Source: Rhizobium sp. Root483D2 (lineage in GTDB: Bacteria; Pseudomonadota; Alphaproteobacteria; Rhizobiales; Rhizobiaceae). From it: a DNA stretch of 64,000 bases. The position numbers and the translations under genes were made by a program. This document shows positions 44,971 to 54,238 of this stretch, piece by piece. Position 1 is the first letter of the stretch, and every line of letters begins with the position of its first letter. Where the stretch lies: the NCBI RefSeq assembly GCF_001426685.1, contig NZ_LMFB01000012.1, positions 300,402 to 364,401 on the forward strand, given 5' to 3'. The notes under the pieces were generated by a model. That model saw only the letters and a list, made by a program, of their open reading frames with translations, made no database searches and was not told where the DNA came from.

Positions 44971-46068
44971 ATGGGTTCCCGCGTTCGAATGGTCCTGGAT
45001 AAATCTGCAATGCGGGAAAGGCTTTCGGCGCTCGACGAGCGGTCGGGCGAAATTTTCCGTCGCATCGTGGAAAGCTATCTGGAAAGCGGTGAGCCGCTGG
45101 GTTCGCGCAGCCTGTCGCGCATCCTGCCGATGTCGCTGTCGCCGGCCTCCGTCCGCAACGTCATGAGCGACCTTGAGGAGCTCGGCCTCATCTATTCGCC
45201 GCATATCAGCGCCGGCCGCCTGCCGACGCAAAATGGCCTGCGCTTCTTCGTAGATGCCTTCATGCAGGTCGGCGATCTCTCCGCCGAGGATCGCGCCTCG
45301 ATCGACCGGCATGTGCGCCGCGCCGATCGCGACCAGCCGGTCGAGACCTTGCTGAACGATGCCAGCCAGATGCTGTCGGGCATGTCGCGCGGGGCAGGGC
45401 TGGTGATCACTGCCAAGAATGATCCAGTGCTGCGGCATGTCGAGTTCGTGCGGCTGGCGCCCACCAAGGCGCTGGCGGTGCTCGTCGGCGAGCATGATCA
45501 GGTCGAAAACCGTATCATCGAGCTTCCGGCCGGCGTCACCAGTTCGCAGCTGACCGAAGCCGCCAATTTTCTGAACGCCCATCTCGCCGGGCAGACCCTG
45601 CCCGAAGTGCGCGGCCAGCTGGAAAAAGTCAAGGAAACCGTCCGGCGCGAGCTGGATACGCTGAGCCAGGATCTGGTCGAGCGCGGGCTTGCCATCTGGT
45701 CGGGCAGCGAGGCGGATGATAAGCCGACGCAGCTGATCGTGCGCGGCCGCGCCAATCTTCTCGAAGGGTTGGCGGGTGCCGAGGATGTCGACCGGCTGCG
45801 CATGCTGTTCGATGATCTGGAAAAGAAGGATAGCCTGATCGAAATCCTCAATCTGGCCGAGAGCGGGCCGGGGGTGCGGATTTTCATCGGGTCGGAAAAC
45901 AAGCTGTTTTCACTGTCGGGCTCGTCGCTGATCGTCGCGCCCTACAGGGACGGCGACGACAAGATCGTCGGCGCCGTCGGGGTCATCGGCCCGACGCGGC
46001 TGAATTATTCGCGTATTGTGCCGATGGTGGACTATACTGCGCAATTGATGTCGCGTTTGTCGCGCTAA
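44971..46068 (+). CDS. hrcA: Heat-inducible transcriptional repressor HrcA
   Basis: Repressor of groESL-type heat-shock genes through the CIRCE element, with activity tuned by GroEL. The 365-residue protein has [78 protein letters not shown], the winged-helix domain of HrcA, and [44 protein letters not shown] at the end. The start at 44971 lacks a clear ribosome site; an ATG at 44989 is possible. No CIRCE sequence is seen near it. Confidence 0.95.
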   Translation: MGSRVRMVLDKSAMRERLSALDERSGEIFRRIVESYLESGEPLGSRSLSRILPMSLSPASVRNVMSDLEELGLIYSPHISAGRLPTQNGLRFFVDAFMQVGDLSAEDRASIDRHVRRADRDQPVETLLNDASQMLSGMSRGAGLVITAKNDPVLRHVEFVRLAPTKALAVLVGEHDQVENRIIELPAGVTSSQLTEAANFLNAHLAGQTLPEVRGQLEKVKETVRRELDTLSQDLVERGLAIWSGSEADDKPTQLIVRGRANLLEGLAGAEDVDRLRMLFDDLEKKDSLIEILNLAESGPGVRIFIGSENKLFSLSGSSLIVAPYRDGDDKIVGAVGVIGPTRLNYSRIVPMVDYTAQLMSRLSR

Positions 46069-46094
46069 CCGGCCCTGGATCGGCCGGTTTTTCC
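46067..46094 (+). terminator. Intrinsic terminator after hrcA
   Basis: An eight-base stem, AACCGGCC paired with GGCCGGTT, overlaps the hrcA stop codon and is followed by TTTCC. It suggests that grpE, about 90 bases on, has its own promoter. Confidence 0.65.
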
Positions 46095-46183
46095 GGCAGC
46101 TTTCGATTGTACCCTTGATTTTTCGGCTTCAAAGCTCGATATCGGGACCAAATCCTAGACATGTTGACAGTGCGGAGACCGTC

Positions 46184-46798
46184 ATGACCGACGATATGAA
46201 CAAACACGGTGCAGAAGCGAACGCGGACGAAGCAGCTGCCGCCTATGCGGAAGCCGCCGATGAGCAGGTCGATGCTGCCGTTTCCGAGCCGGATCCTTTG
46301 GAGCTTGCCAAGGCTGAAGCGGCCGATATGCGCGACCGCTACCTGCGCCTTGCTGCGGAAATGGACAATCTGCGCCGCCGCACCGCCCGCGACGTCAAGG
46401 ATGCAAAGTCCTATTCCGTCGCCGGCTTTGCCCGCGATATGCTTGCCGTGTCCGACAACCTGCGCCGCGCGCTCGATGCCATTCCGACGGAAGCCCGAGA
46501 GTCCGGCGATGCCGGCTTCAATGCACTGATCGAAGGCGTGGAAATGACCGAACGGGCGATGCTGTCGGCGCTGGAGCGCCACGGCGTCCAGAAGCTGGAG
46601 CCCGTCGGCCAGAAGTTCGACCCGAACTTCCACCAGGCGATGTTCGAAGTTCCGAATACGGAAGTGCCCAACAACACCGTCGTCCAGGTCGTGCAGGCCG
46701 GCTACACGATCGGCGAACGCGTCCTGCGCCCCGCCATGGTCGGCGTCGCCAAGGGCGGCCCGAAGATCGTTGCGGCGGAAGAAACACCGGCGGTTTGA
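46184..46798 (+). CDS. grpE: Nucleotide exchange factor GrpE
   Basis: Exchange factor of DnaK in protein folding. The 204-residue protein has the long acidic coiled-coil N-terminus ([59 protein letters not shown]) and the C-terminal beta domain [60 protein letters not shown], the GrpE signature. CGGAGA precedes the ATG. Its last 16 codons are present a second time 245 bases downstream, within a tandem duplication. Confidence 0.96.
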   Translation: MTDDMNKHGAEANADEAAAAYAEAADEQVDAAVSEPDPLELAKAEAADMRDRYLRLAAEMDNLRRRTARDVKDAKSYSVAGFARDMLAVSDNLRRALDAIPTEARESGDAGFNALIEGVEMTERAMLSALERHGVQKLEPVGQKFDPNFHQAMFEVPNTEVPNNTVVQVVQAGYTIGERVLRPAMVGVAKGGPKIVAAEETPAV

Positions 46799-46980
46799 TC
46801 TTTACCCTCCCCTTGAGGGGGAGGGTCGGCACGTGAGTGCCGGGGTGGGGTGAGGCTTCACGCGTCCCTGACCCCCACCCCCACCCGCCGCTTCGCGGCG
46901 ACCTCCCCCCTCAAGGGGGAGGTGGGAGTCAGCCAAACGACTGCTTCGGGTGATTGTTCAGGAAACGCTTTTCCGCATCG
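46751..46980. repeat. Tandem duplication, copy 1 (grpE 3' end, repeat, oxidase 3' remnant)
   Basis: This stretch holds the real last 16 codons of grpE (stop at 46796-46798), a palindromic intergenic part with arms CCCTCCCC/GGGGAGGG and ACCTCCCCCC/GGGGGGAGGT-like stems, and a remnant of the 3' end of the convergent lactone oxidase gene: the reverse strand of about 46928-46957 still reads LNNHPKQSFG-stop, compared with LNDHLKQLFG-stop in the intact gene. The second copy starts 245 bases later. Confidence 0.85.
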
Positions 46981-46995
46981 TGCTATTGTGTCTTC

Positions 46996-47225
46996 AAGGG
47001 CGGCCCGAAGATTGTTTCGGCGGAAGAAACACCGGCGGTTTGATCTTTACCCTCCCCTTGAGGGGGAGGGTCGGCACGTGAGTGCCGGGGTGGGGTGACG
47101 CTTCACGCGTCCCTGACCATCACCCCCACCCGCCGCTTCGCGGCGACCTCCCCCCTCAAGGGGGTGGTGGGTTACCCAAACAACTGCTTCAGATGATCGT
47201 TCAGGAACCGCCCTTCCGGGTCGAG
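46996..47225. repeat. Tandem duplication, copy 2 (grpE remnant, repeat, intact oxidase 3' end)
   Basis: Offset by exactly 245 bases from copy 1. It carries a 16-codon grpE remnant that still translates to KGGPKIVSAEETPAV-stop (Ala to Ser change and one silent change against the real gene), the same palindromic intergenic part, and then the real 3' end of the oxidase gene, whose stop lies at 47172. The copies are close but not identical over the whole 230 bases. Confidence 0.85.
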
Positions 47226-48407
47226 CCTGTTGCGCAGCGCCTTGAAATCCCCGGCGCGCGGATAGAGCGCGTCCACGTCCCCGTTGCCCAGGAAATGCAG
47301 CTTGCCCCAATGCGGGCGGGAGCCGAATTGGCGCAGGATATCGTCGACGTCCTTCAGGTAGTTCCAATAGTCGGTGCCCGGCTGGCCGGAGACCGAGAGC
47401 GTGATCGAATCCTGCTCGAAGAACGGGCTGATCCAGCCGCCGTCGCCGGCGGTGAAGCGGTATTCGATGGGATAGATGCAGGTCGGGTGTTTCTCCAGCA
47501 TCAGCTTGCGCACTTCGGTGCAGGCCTGTTTGCCGTATTGAACCGGGACGGCATATTCCAGCTCGTGGAAATTCGGCACATATTCGATCGGATAGATTTC
47601 CGAGGAATAGGCGATCTTCTCGAACGCGCTTTCCATCGGCGGCGCATCGGTGATGTCGATCGTCTTCATTTCGCAGACATCGGACAGGCTCGCCGTGGTC
47701 GAGACGGAGGATGTATCCGGCAGGCAGTAGCAATGGCGGCTTTTCGGTACCGGGCACCAGAAAAAGCCGAAATGCCGGTGGTTGGCAGCCAGTTCGTCGT
47801 GTTGCTCCATGCATTCGTCGAAGGTGCAGCGCCACAGTTTCTCATGCAGATTATAGCTTTCCATCACCTGCAGGGTGATTTCGGAGATGACGCCGAGCAT
47901 GCCGATGGAAACGCGGGCGGCGTTCAGCATGTCCGGTTCGCTGTCGTCGATGGCGAGAATGCTGCCATTCGGCTGCACCAGCCGCATGCCGACGATCTGC
48001 GACGCCATGTTGCCAAGCGTAAGCCCGGTGCCGTGCGTTCCGGTGGTGAGCGCGCCCGCCAGCGCCTGGCTGTCGATATCGCCCTGGTTGATCATCGACA
48101 GACCGCTGCGCTTCAACGCCTTTCCGAGCGTGTTGATCGTCGTTCCAGCATGCACCGAGACGCGCTTGCGGGCCGTGTCAATATGGCTGATGCCCTGCAG
48201 GCCAGAGAGCGTCAGATGCAGCCCGCTGGTCAGCGCCACCGGGGTGAACGAATGCCCGGAGCCGGCGCAGCGCACGTTCAGCCCGTTCGACGTTGCCTCG
48301 CGCACCATCTGAGCCAGCGCCGCCTCGCTATCGGGCGCGCCCCGGTGCCGGACGATGCACGATTGATTTCCCACCCAGTTGCGCCAGTGGCCGCCTGATT
48401 CCATCAT
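47172..48407 (-). CDS. D-arabinono-1,4-lactone oxidase/gulonolactone oxidase family FAD protein
   Basis: A 411-residue FAD-linked oxidase (vanillyl-alcohol-oxidase type fold). The flavin-attachment region is VRCAGSGHSFTPVALTSG, where the His may carry covalent FAD. GDIDSQALAGALTTGTHGTG belongs to the FAD domain, and the C-terminal ALO domain ends near RPHWGKLHFL, with the HWGK motif of the family. The substrate is probably a sugar 1,4-lactone. The ATG at 48407 is preferred over a TTG/ATG-extended frame to 48449, which overlaps the upstream SDR. It follows the SDR gene by about 20 bases, hinting at a shared pathway. Confidence 0.87.
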   Translation of the reverse strand: MMESGGHWRNWVGNQSCIVRHRGAPDSEAALAQMVREATSNGLNVRCAGSGHSFTPVALTSGLHLTLSGLQGISHIDTARKRVSVHAGTTINTLGKALKRSGLSMINQGDIDSQALAGALTTGTHGTGLTLGNMASQIVGMRLVQPNGSILAIDDSEPDMLNAARVSIGMLGVISEITLQVMESYNLHEKLWRCTFDECMEQHDELAANHRHFGFFWCPVPKSRHCYCLPDTSSVSTTASLSDVCEMKTIDITDAPPMESAFEKIAYSSEIYPIEYVPNFHELEYAVPVQYGKQACTEVRKLMLEKHPTCIYPIEYRFTAGDGGWISPFFEQDSITLSVSGQPGTDYWNYLKDVDDILRQFGSRPHWGKLHFLGNGDVDALYPRAGDFKALRNRLDPEGRFLNDHLKQLFG

Positions 48408-48430
48408 GGTCCCGTTTTCCCCTTTGGTCT

Positions 48431-49198
48431 TCACATCGCGGTGAAGCAATTATCGACGAACAGATGCGTGCCGTTGACGAAGCTGGATTCGTCGCTTGCC
48501 AGGAAAAGGGCAGCCTGCGCCACCTCCATCGGATCGCACAGGCGGCCCTGCTGCGCGGCGATGGCCGCATCGGAAACATCGACGCCATATTTGGCCAGGC
48601 CAACCAGTTCGCGCTTGCCGTGGTCGGTGGCGATAAAGCCGGGGCAGACGGCATTGGAGCGGATGCCGCGGTCCCGGAACTCGACCGCAATGGCGCGCGC
48701 AAACATATGGCAGGCGCCCTTGGTCGTATCGTAGAGCACCTCCATCGGCGTCGCTGCCACGGCGGAGATCGAGGAGGTCGAGACGATACTGCCGCCTCCG
48801 GCGGCCAGCATGCCCGGCAGCACGGCCTTGGTCATCAGGAACATCGAGCGCACATTGACGGCCATCAGCCGGTCCCACTCATCCTCCCCGGTTTCCAGAA
48901 ATGGCCCGACAGCCAGAATGCCGGCATGGTTGAAGAGCACGGTGATTGCGCCAAACGTGTCTTCGACGGCCTTGACCGCCGCCTTGACCTCTGAGGACAC
49001 CGAGACATCAGCCGGTGCGAAGAAGGCCTCTCCACCCTCGGCGCGGATCTGGGCGGCAACCTCCTCCCCCTTGCTGCGCGGCAGATCGACAATGCCGACT
49101 CTCGCGCCTTCACGGGCAAAAAGCTCAGAGGCGGCAAGGCCGCATCCGCCCGCACCGCCGCTGATCAACGCGGTCTTTCCTGCCAAACGTCCTGCCAT
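48431..49198 (-). CDS. SDR family oxidoreductase
   Basis: A 255-residue classical short-chain dehydrogenase. The cofactor motif is ALISGGAGGCGLAASELFAREGARVGIVDLPR (TGxxxGxG-type with Asp for NAD preference), NHAG is the NNAG-equivalent, Ser in STSSISAV and Tyr-x3-Lys in VLYDTTKGAC form the catalytic site, and NAVCPGFIATD is the usual proline-rich loop. AGGAGGAC precedes the ATG. It lies upstream of the lactone oxidase on the same strand and could make the lactone or its sugar precursor; the substrate is not known. Confidence 0.88.
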   Translation of the reverse strand: MAGRLAGKTALISGGAGGCGLAASELFAREGARVGIVDLPRSKGEEVAAQIRAEGGEAFFAPADVSVSSEVKAAVKAVEDTFGAITVLFNHAGILAVGPFLETGEDEWDRLMAVNVRSMFLMTKAVLPGMLAAGGGSIVSTSSISAVAATPMEVLYDTTKGACHMFARAIAVEFRDRGIRSNAVCPGFIATDHGKRELVGLAKYGVDVSDAAIAAQQGRLCDPMEVAQAALFLASDESSFVNGTHLFVDNCFTAM

Positions 49199-49318
49199 GC
49201 CCGTCCTCCTCCATGTTGATTGAACGGGAGTATTGTCGAGCCATGAAGCCGTGTCGATATCTCTTCGAGCCCAGTCGGGTAATTTATGGATGCCGGCCTG
49301 ATAGCGTGATGAAAACGC

Positions 49319-49345
49319 AAAAAACGCGACCCTGCGGCCGCGTTT
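49319..49345 (-). terminator. Intrinsic terminator after ptsN
   Basis: Read on the minus strand, AAACGCG and CGCGTTT form a seven-base stem followed by TTTTTT (seen as AAAAAA at 49319-49324). It lies 26 bases behind the ptsN stop. Confidence 0.7.
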
Positions 49346-49370
49346 CACGAAATCATTCAGCTTGTATCGG

Positions 49371-49835
49371 TCAGGCCGCGTTGGAGGCCTGGTCGTCGCT
49401 GAGAAAGGCGTAGATGGCCGAGGCAGAATCCGTCGCGCGCAGGCGGGCGACCATTTCCGGATCGCGCAGCACGCGGGCAATCCGCGACAGGGCCTTCAGG
49501 TGATCGGCGCCCGCACCTTCCGGGGCAAGCAGCAGAAACACCAGATCGACCGGCTGGTCATCCAGCGCCTCGAAATCGACGGGCGATTCCAGCCGGGCAA
49601 AAATCCCGACGATCGACGACAGATGGGCGAGCTTGCCATGCGGGATGGCAATGCCGTTGCCGACACCGGTCGAGCCCAGTCGTTCGCGCTGAAGAATGAC
49701 GTCGAATATTTCCCGTTCGGGTAGATCAGTGATCTTGGATGCTTTTGCCGCCAATTCCTGAAGCAACTGCTTCTTGGAATTGGCCTTCATGGCCGGAAGT
49801 ATCGCATTCTGCTGCAGCAAGCCTGCCAATGCCAT
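49371..49835 (-). CDS. ptsN: Nitrogen-related PTS EIIA component PtsN
   Basis: Phosphoryl acceptor of the nitrogen PTS (PtsP-NPr-EIIANtr), which controls potassium transport, stress and metabolism rather than sugar uptake. The 154-residue protein has the PTS EIIA type 2 domain with active-site His66 in GVGNGIAIPHGKL, and DLVFLLLAPEGAGADHLKALSRIARVLRD. AGGA lies seven bases before the ATG at 49835. It is the last gene of the conserved lpt-rpoN-hpf-ptsN cluster. Confidence 0.95.
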   Translation of the reverse strand: MALAGLLQQNAILPAMKANSKKQLLQELAAKASKITDLPEREIFDVILQRERLGSTGVGNGIAIPHGKLAHLSSIVGIFARLESPVDFEALDDQPVDLVFLLLAPEGAGADHLKALSRIARVLRDPEMVARLRATDSASAIYAFLSDDQASNAA

Positions 49836-50011
49836 TCTTTTGTCCTCGTTCGCAGGTAGAAACCGCATCGCCCGGCAAAATGCCGGACGGCGGCTCCATC
49901 CATCTTTCTCTCGGCGCTTTACCGGCGGACCGTCAACGGTCTTCCCTATGTAAACCACCAGAAAAAAGCAGACTGCCCCGAGCCGGCGAACCGGCCCGGG
50001 ACGTCATCCAC

Positions 50012-50587
50012 TTAGCTCTTTATATTGGCTGCGTCGATCCAGCCAATGTTTCCATCATTGCGTCGATAGACGATATTCAACTGTTCATTGCCAGGACTAC
50101 GGAACATCAGAACGGGATCGTCAGTCATGTCGAGCGCCATCACGGCATTTGCAACAGACATCGTCTTCAGTTGTTTTGAACTCTCCGCCACGATCGTCGG
50201 TGCATAATTATCCGGAAGCTCATCGTCTTCATCGGGCACTGAATCCATAACGGTGTAGGCTACTTCAGCAAATCCAGCATGGCCATTGCCATTGTGGTGG
50301 TCCTTGAGCTTCCGCTTGTAACGGCGGATGCGCTTGGCAATCCGCTCAGACGCTGCGTCAAACGCAGCTTGCGGGTCGTTCGCTTCGCCGCTCGCCTGCA
50401 AGGCAGCACCAGAATCGAGGTGAATCTTGCAATCGGCGCTGAAGCGGGATCCAGACTTTTCCACAGTGACTTGGCTTGAATATCCTCCGTCAAAATATTT
50501 GGTTACGGCTTGTTCTATCTGATCTTCGATCCGCAGACGAAACGTTTCGCCGATTTCCATATGTTTACCGGATACACGCACACTCAT
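50012..50587 (-). CDS. hpf: Ribosome hibernation-promoting factor, long form
   Basis: Binds the ribosome in stationary phase and drives dimerisation to 100S particles. The 191-residue protein has the N-terminal HPF/YfiA domain (MSVRVSGKHMEIGETFRLRIEDQIEQAVTKYFDGGYSSQVTVEKSG) and a C-terminal dimerisation domain (SVANAVMALDMTDDPVLMFRSPGNEQLNIVYRRNDGNIGWID), so it is the long type. It lies between rpoN and ptsN on the minus strand, the usual place for the sigma-54 modulation protein. Confidence 0.95.
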   Translation of the reverse strand: MSVRVSGKHMEIGETFRLRIEDQIEQAVTKYFDGGYSSQVTVEKSGSRFSADCKIHLDSGAALQASGEANDPQAAFDAASERIAKRIRRYKRKLKDHHNGNGHAGFAEVAYTVMDSVPDEDDELPDNYAPTIVAESSKQLKTMSVANAVMALDMTDDPVLMFRSPGNEQLNIVYRRNDGNIGWIDAANIKS

Positions 50588-50871
50588 GGAGTTTCCTCTC
50601 TTTTCGTGATTTGCGTAGCCAGTCTATTCCAACCGCATCCGTCATCCAAGCACTTCACGCACGCAAAACAATTTTGCGCCAGAAAGCCCAGAATTTAAAG
50701 GGATATGCGTGAGCAGGCTCTATGTCCCATGCCCATTGCGGCCGCCTCATACTACCGGTTGTTGCTGGAGTCAATGAAACAGTTAAGAAAACAAGAATCC
50801 GAGGCCGAAAGCCCGCGGATTGCCGGGATTTATGGGCATTTGGCGTGGTTTCGGTCAAGCGCTCCAAAGGA

Positions 50872-52446
50872 TCAGGCAGACACCTTGGCCATAGCCTTTT
50901 TCTCTCTGCGGCGCTGAACGGAGGAGGCGATTTTCATCGCTTCGCGGTATTTCGCCACAGTCCTGCGGGCGATATCGACGCCGCCCTTCTTCAAAAGATC
51001 GACGATATCGTCATCCGAAAGAACGGCGTCCGGGCTTTCTAGCACGATCATGTTGCGGATGCGGTGACGCACGGATTCGGCCGAGTGGCTGTCGCCGCCC
51101 TCTGCCGATCCGATCGAGACGGTGAAGAAATATTTCAGCTCGAACAGTCCACGCGGCGTCAGCATGTATTTGTTGGAGGTGACGCGGCTGACGGTCGATT
51201 CATGCATCTTGATGGCATCGGCCACGGTTTTCAGGTTGAGCGGCCGCAGATGATCGACGCCGTTGATCAGAAACGCGTCCTGCTGGCGCACGATCTCCGT
51301 CGCAACCTTCATGATCGTCTTCGCGCGCTGGTCAAGGCTGCGGGTCAGCCAGTTGGCGGTCTGCAGGCATTCGGTCAGGAAGGCCTGATCGGCGCTGTTC
51401 TTCGGGGCATGCCGCGAGACCGTCGCGTAATAGGTCTGGTTGACGAGAACGCGCGGCAGCGTATCGGGATTGAGCTCCACGGCCCAGCTGCCGTCCTGCG
51501 CCGGGCGAACGACGATATCCGGCATGATCGCTTCCGAAGGGCTTGCCTCGAAGCCGGTACCGGGCTTGGGATCGAGCTTGCGGATTTCGGCGAGCATGTC
51601 GAGCAGGTCTTCCTCGTCCACGCCGCAGATCCGCTTCAGGCTGGTAAAGTCGCGCCGCGCCAGCAGTTCGAGATTGTCGAGCAGGGCGGCCATGGCGGGA
51701 TCCAGCCGGTTGCGCGCTTTGAGCTGGATCGCCAGGCATTCGCTGAGCGTGCGGGCAAAAACGCCTGGCGGATCGAACTGCTGCAGGCTGTCGAGAACCC
51801 GCGCCACCTCCACCGTCGCGCATCCCAGACGTTCCGCCATCTCCGCGATGTCGGCATGCAGGTAGCCGGCTTCGTCGAGCTGGTCGATCAGGTGCTGGGC
51901 GATCAGAAGGTCGGCGGCGCCATGGACGCTGAAGGGGACCTGCTCGTTGAGAAAATCGCGCAGCGTCACGCGGTTGGCGACGAAATCGTCGAGGTCATAT
52001 CCTTCGCTGCTCTCGCCTTCGCCGCCGCCGGGCATGGACTTCCACTGGCTGAGCAGTTCCGGCGCGTCGGCGCGCTGCGGCGCGGTGTCGTCTGGAAAGA
52101 CATTCTCGAAATTGGCATCGAGCTGCTCGCTCATCCGTTCGCCGGTCGCAGAGGTCGCGCTGTCATAGACGTCACCCAGCGGATCGAATGTTGCGCTGTC
52201 GGCATTGTCCCGGTCGCTGCGATCGTCCTGGGTGATATGCAGATCGTCCTTGCCATGCCGGTCGATTCCAGCCGGCGCATCGTCATTGGCGGCGAATTCA
52301 AGCAGGGGGTTTTTCTCGACTTCCAGCTCGATGAACTGGTTCAATTCAAAATGCGTCATCTGCAGCAGCTGGATCGACTGCATCAGTTGCGGCGTCATGG
52401 CCAGAGTCTGGCTTTGACGCAGGAAGAGGCTGGCTGAAAGTGCCAT
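50872..52446 (-). CDS. rpoN: RNA polymerase sigma-54 factor RpoN
   Basis: Alternative sigma factor for nitrogen, dicarboxylate and other enhancer-dependent promoters. The 524-residue protein has the Gln-rich activator region I (LFLRQSQTLAMTPQLMQSIQLLQMTHFELNQFIELEVEKNPLLE), an acidic linker, the core-binding region, and the DNA-binding domain with the RpoN box IARRTVAKYREAMKI near the C-terminus. The ATG lies behind a 393-base gap from lptB; hpf follows after 284 bases. Confidence 0.97.
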   Translation of the reverse strand: MALSASLFLRQSQTLAMTPQLMQSIQLLQMTHFELNQFIELEVEKNPLLEFAANDDAPAGIDRHGKDDLHITQDDRSDRDNADSATFDPLGDVYDSATSATGERMSEQLDANFENVFPDDTAPQRADAPELLSQWKSMPGGGEGESSEGYDLDDFVANRVTLRDFLNEQVPFSVHGAADLLIAQHLIDQLDEAGYLHADIAEMAERLGCATVEVARVLDSLQQFDPPGVFARTLSECLAIQLKARNRLDPAMAALLDNLELLARRDFTSLKRICGVDEEDLLDMLAEIRKLDPKPGTGFEASPSEAIMPDIVVRPAQDGSWAVELNPDTLPRVLVNQTYYATVSRHAPKNSADQAFLTECLQTANWLTRSLDQRAKTIMKVATEIVRQQDAFLINGVDHLRPLNLKTVADAIKMHESTVSRVTSNKYMLTPRGLFELKYFFTVSIGSAEGGDSHSAESVRHRIRNMIVLESPDAVLSDDDIVDLLKKGGVDIARRTVAKYREAMKIASSVQRRREKKAMAKVSA

Positions 52447-52839
52447 TCTGACGCAAAACTCCCCTTGATGATCGGAGCTGGCTCACATGTTTCGAGGGGG
52501 TGAAAATGCCAGTTCGTCAACTGGCCCAAAAATTGCGTATTAATGGGGTTTGGTCAAGCGGCAACCGGAAATAAGGTGAAGAAGGCCCGTGCCGCGCATT
52601 TTATGTGCAATCATCGTCTAATATGAGCGAATTGCACACATCCCGCCCGGATCGTAGGCTCTCGATCGCAGACTGACGACGGTCATTTTTCGGCCTCAAA
52701 AACAATACCGCATTGCAGCATTTCCGGGCAGGCAAAATTTGCGCAATTCCGGGTGGTGGTCAAGAGAAACCTGTTCCAGAAGCGGCAGATTCTTGCCTGC
52801 TGCCGCCGGTTTCATTCACGATGTGACCGGATAGCGGCT
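52447..52839. other. Intergenic gap between rpoN and lptB with a sigma-54-like site on the plus strand
   Basis: About 390 bases without a plausible gene. On the plus strand TGGCCC-N5-TTGCG (52522-52537) has the GG-N10-GC spacing of a sigma-54 -24/-12 promoter, right behind an inverted repeat GCCAGTT-CGTC-AACTGGC (52508-52525). It points away from rpoN. The rest, including 52700-52830, shows nothing I can name. A promoter for the minus-strand rpoN gene is expected here. Confidence 0.4.
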
Positions 52840-53649
52840 TTAGAGGCTGAAATTATCGCCGAGATAAAGACGGCGGACGTCGGGGTTGGTGACGATATCG
52901 TTGGCCCGCCCATGCGTCAGCACTTCGCCGGCGTGGATAATATAGGCGCGGTCGATCAGGCCCAGCGTTTCGCGCACATTATGGTCGGTGATCAGGACGC
53001 CGATCCCGCGCGAGGTCAGATGCCGTACCAGCGCCTGGATGTCGGCAACCGAGATCGGATCGACACCGGCAAACGGCTCGTCCAGCAGCATGAACGTCGG
53101 GTCGGTTGCCAGTGCACGGGCAATTTCGAGGCGCCGCCGTTCACCACCGGACAGCGCAACGGCCGGCGATTTGCGCAAATGGGAAATATTGAATTCGCCA
53201 AGCAATTCGTTGAGCTTGCTCTCGCGCCGCTCGCTGTTCTTGTCGTGAACCTCAAGCACGGCGCGAATGTTTTCTTCCACCGTCAGGCCGCGAAAGATCG
53301 AGGCTTCCTGTGGCAGGTAGCCGACCCCAAGGCGGGCGCGGCGGTACATCGGCATCGAGGTGACATCGTTGCCGTTGATCTCGATCGTGCCTTCATCGAC
53401 CGGCACAAGCCCGGTGATCATGTAAAAACAGGTGGTCTTGCCGGCACCATTGGGCCCGAGCAGGCCGACCGCCTCGCCGCGGCGCACCACGAGCGACACG
53501 CCGTCCACCACGCGGCGTCCGCGATAGGCCTTCGTCAAGCCGCGCGCGATCAGCGTGCCCTCATAGCGCGCCTTGTCGACTGCGCGGGCAGGCGCGGCGG
53601 CTTCAGGCTTGACGCCCCGTTTGCGTTTTTGAAGAAAGGGAATGTTCAC
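52840..53649 (-). CDS. lptB: LPS export ABC transporter ATP-binding protein LptB
   Basis: ATPase that powers extraction of lipopolysaccharide from the inner membrane. The 269-residue form from the GTG at 53649 begins MNIPFLQKRKRG, like close rhizobial LptB proteins. Walker A is LLGPNGAGKTTC, the signature LSGGERRRLEIARAL, Walker B FMLLDEPFAGVDP, with LITDHNVRETL as switch. The frame extends 22 codons upstream inside lptA without a better start. It follows lptA by 13 bases. Confidence 0.94.
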   Translation of the reverse strand: MNIPFLQKRKRGVKPEAAAPARAVDKARYEGTLIARGLTKAYRGRRVVDGVSLVVRRGEAVGLLGPNGAGKTTCFYMITGLVPVDEGTIEINGNDVTSMPMYRRARLGVGYLPQEASIFRGLTVEENIRAVLEVHDKNSERRESKLNELLGEFNISHLRKSPAVALSGGERRRLEIARALATDPTFMLLDEPFAGVDPISVADIQALVRHLTSRGIGVLITDHNVRETLGLIDRAYIIHAGEVLTHGRANDIVTNPDVRRLYLGDNFSL

Positions 53650-53662
53650 TTCGGCGTCTGCA

Positions 53663-54223
53663 TCAATTCGTTTTCTGGGACTTCGGGTCAAGCTGAATCT
53701 GGACGCGGCCGCCACAGGCCTCCAGCTGTGCCTCGCCGGTGTCCATCTGAACGTTCAGCTGGCAGCCGCTGAAGACGTTCTTGCCTTCCGACAGGACGAC
53801 CTGCTTGCCCTTCAGCACCAGCGTCTGCGCCGTCATGTTGAACTCGCCGGTATCGGCTGTCGCCTGCTGGGTTCCCGATTGCAGGAAGACCTTCTGATCG
53901 ACCTCGATGCGATCGATCTCGGCATTGCCGCCGGAAATCGAACCGCCACCTTTCTTGTAGAAAACCACCATCTTGCCGGCCTGCAGCGTCGTCGTTCCCT
54001 GAACGACCTTCACATTGCCGGTAAACATGGCCTTGCTTTCGGCGTCCTTGATTTCCAGCTTGTCGCTTTCGATCTGGATCGGTTCGTCGTTGGAAAGCTG
54101 CATGCCTTTCATCTTGCTCGTCGTCGCCTGGGCGGCGGCCGGAGACATTGAGGCGCTGGCAAAAAGGCTCAAGAGAATGACTGTTCCGGCAAGCCGAAAG
54201 GAAAAGGCTGAAATGGCCGACAT
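53663..54223 (-). CDS. lptA: LPS transport periplasmic protein LptA
   Basis: Periplasmic bridge protein that carries LPS from LptC towards LptD. The 186-residue protein has a signal peptide (FRLAGTVILLSLFASASMSPAAAQA) and one OstA-like beta-jellyroll (PIQIESDKLEIKDAESKAMFTGNVKVVQGTTTLQAGKMVVFYKKGGGSISGGNAEIDRIEVDQKVFLQSG). It lies between lptC and lptB on one transcript. Confidence 0.93.
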   Translation of the reverse strand: MSAISAFSFRLAGTVILLSLFASASMSPAAAQATTSKMKGMQLSNDEPIQIESDKLEIKDAESKAMFTGNVKVVQGTTTLQAGKMVVFYKKGGGSISGGNAEIDRIEVDQKVFLQSGTQQATADTGEFNMTAQTLVLKGKQVVLSEGKNVFSGCQLNVQMDTGEAQLEACGGRVQIQLDPKSQKTN

Positions 54224-54238
54224 ATGTGCCCCGGTTTT

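Noticed and set aside
52753-53772. 339-codon plus-strand frame opposite lptB
   Set aside because: Shadow of lptB, even though the sigma-54-like site at 52522 points towards it; the translated sequence has no family features.
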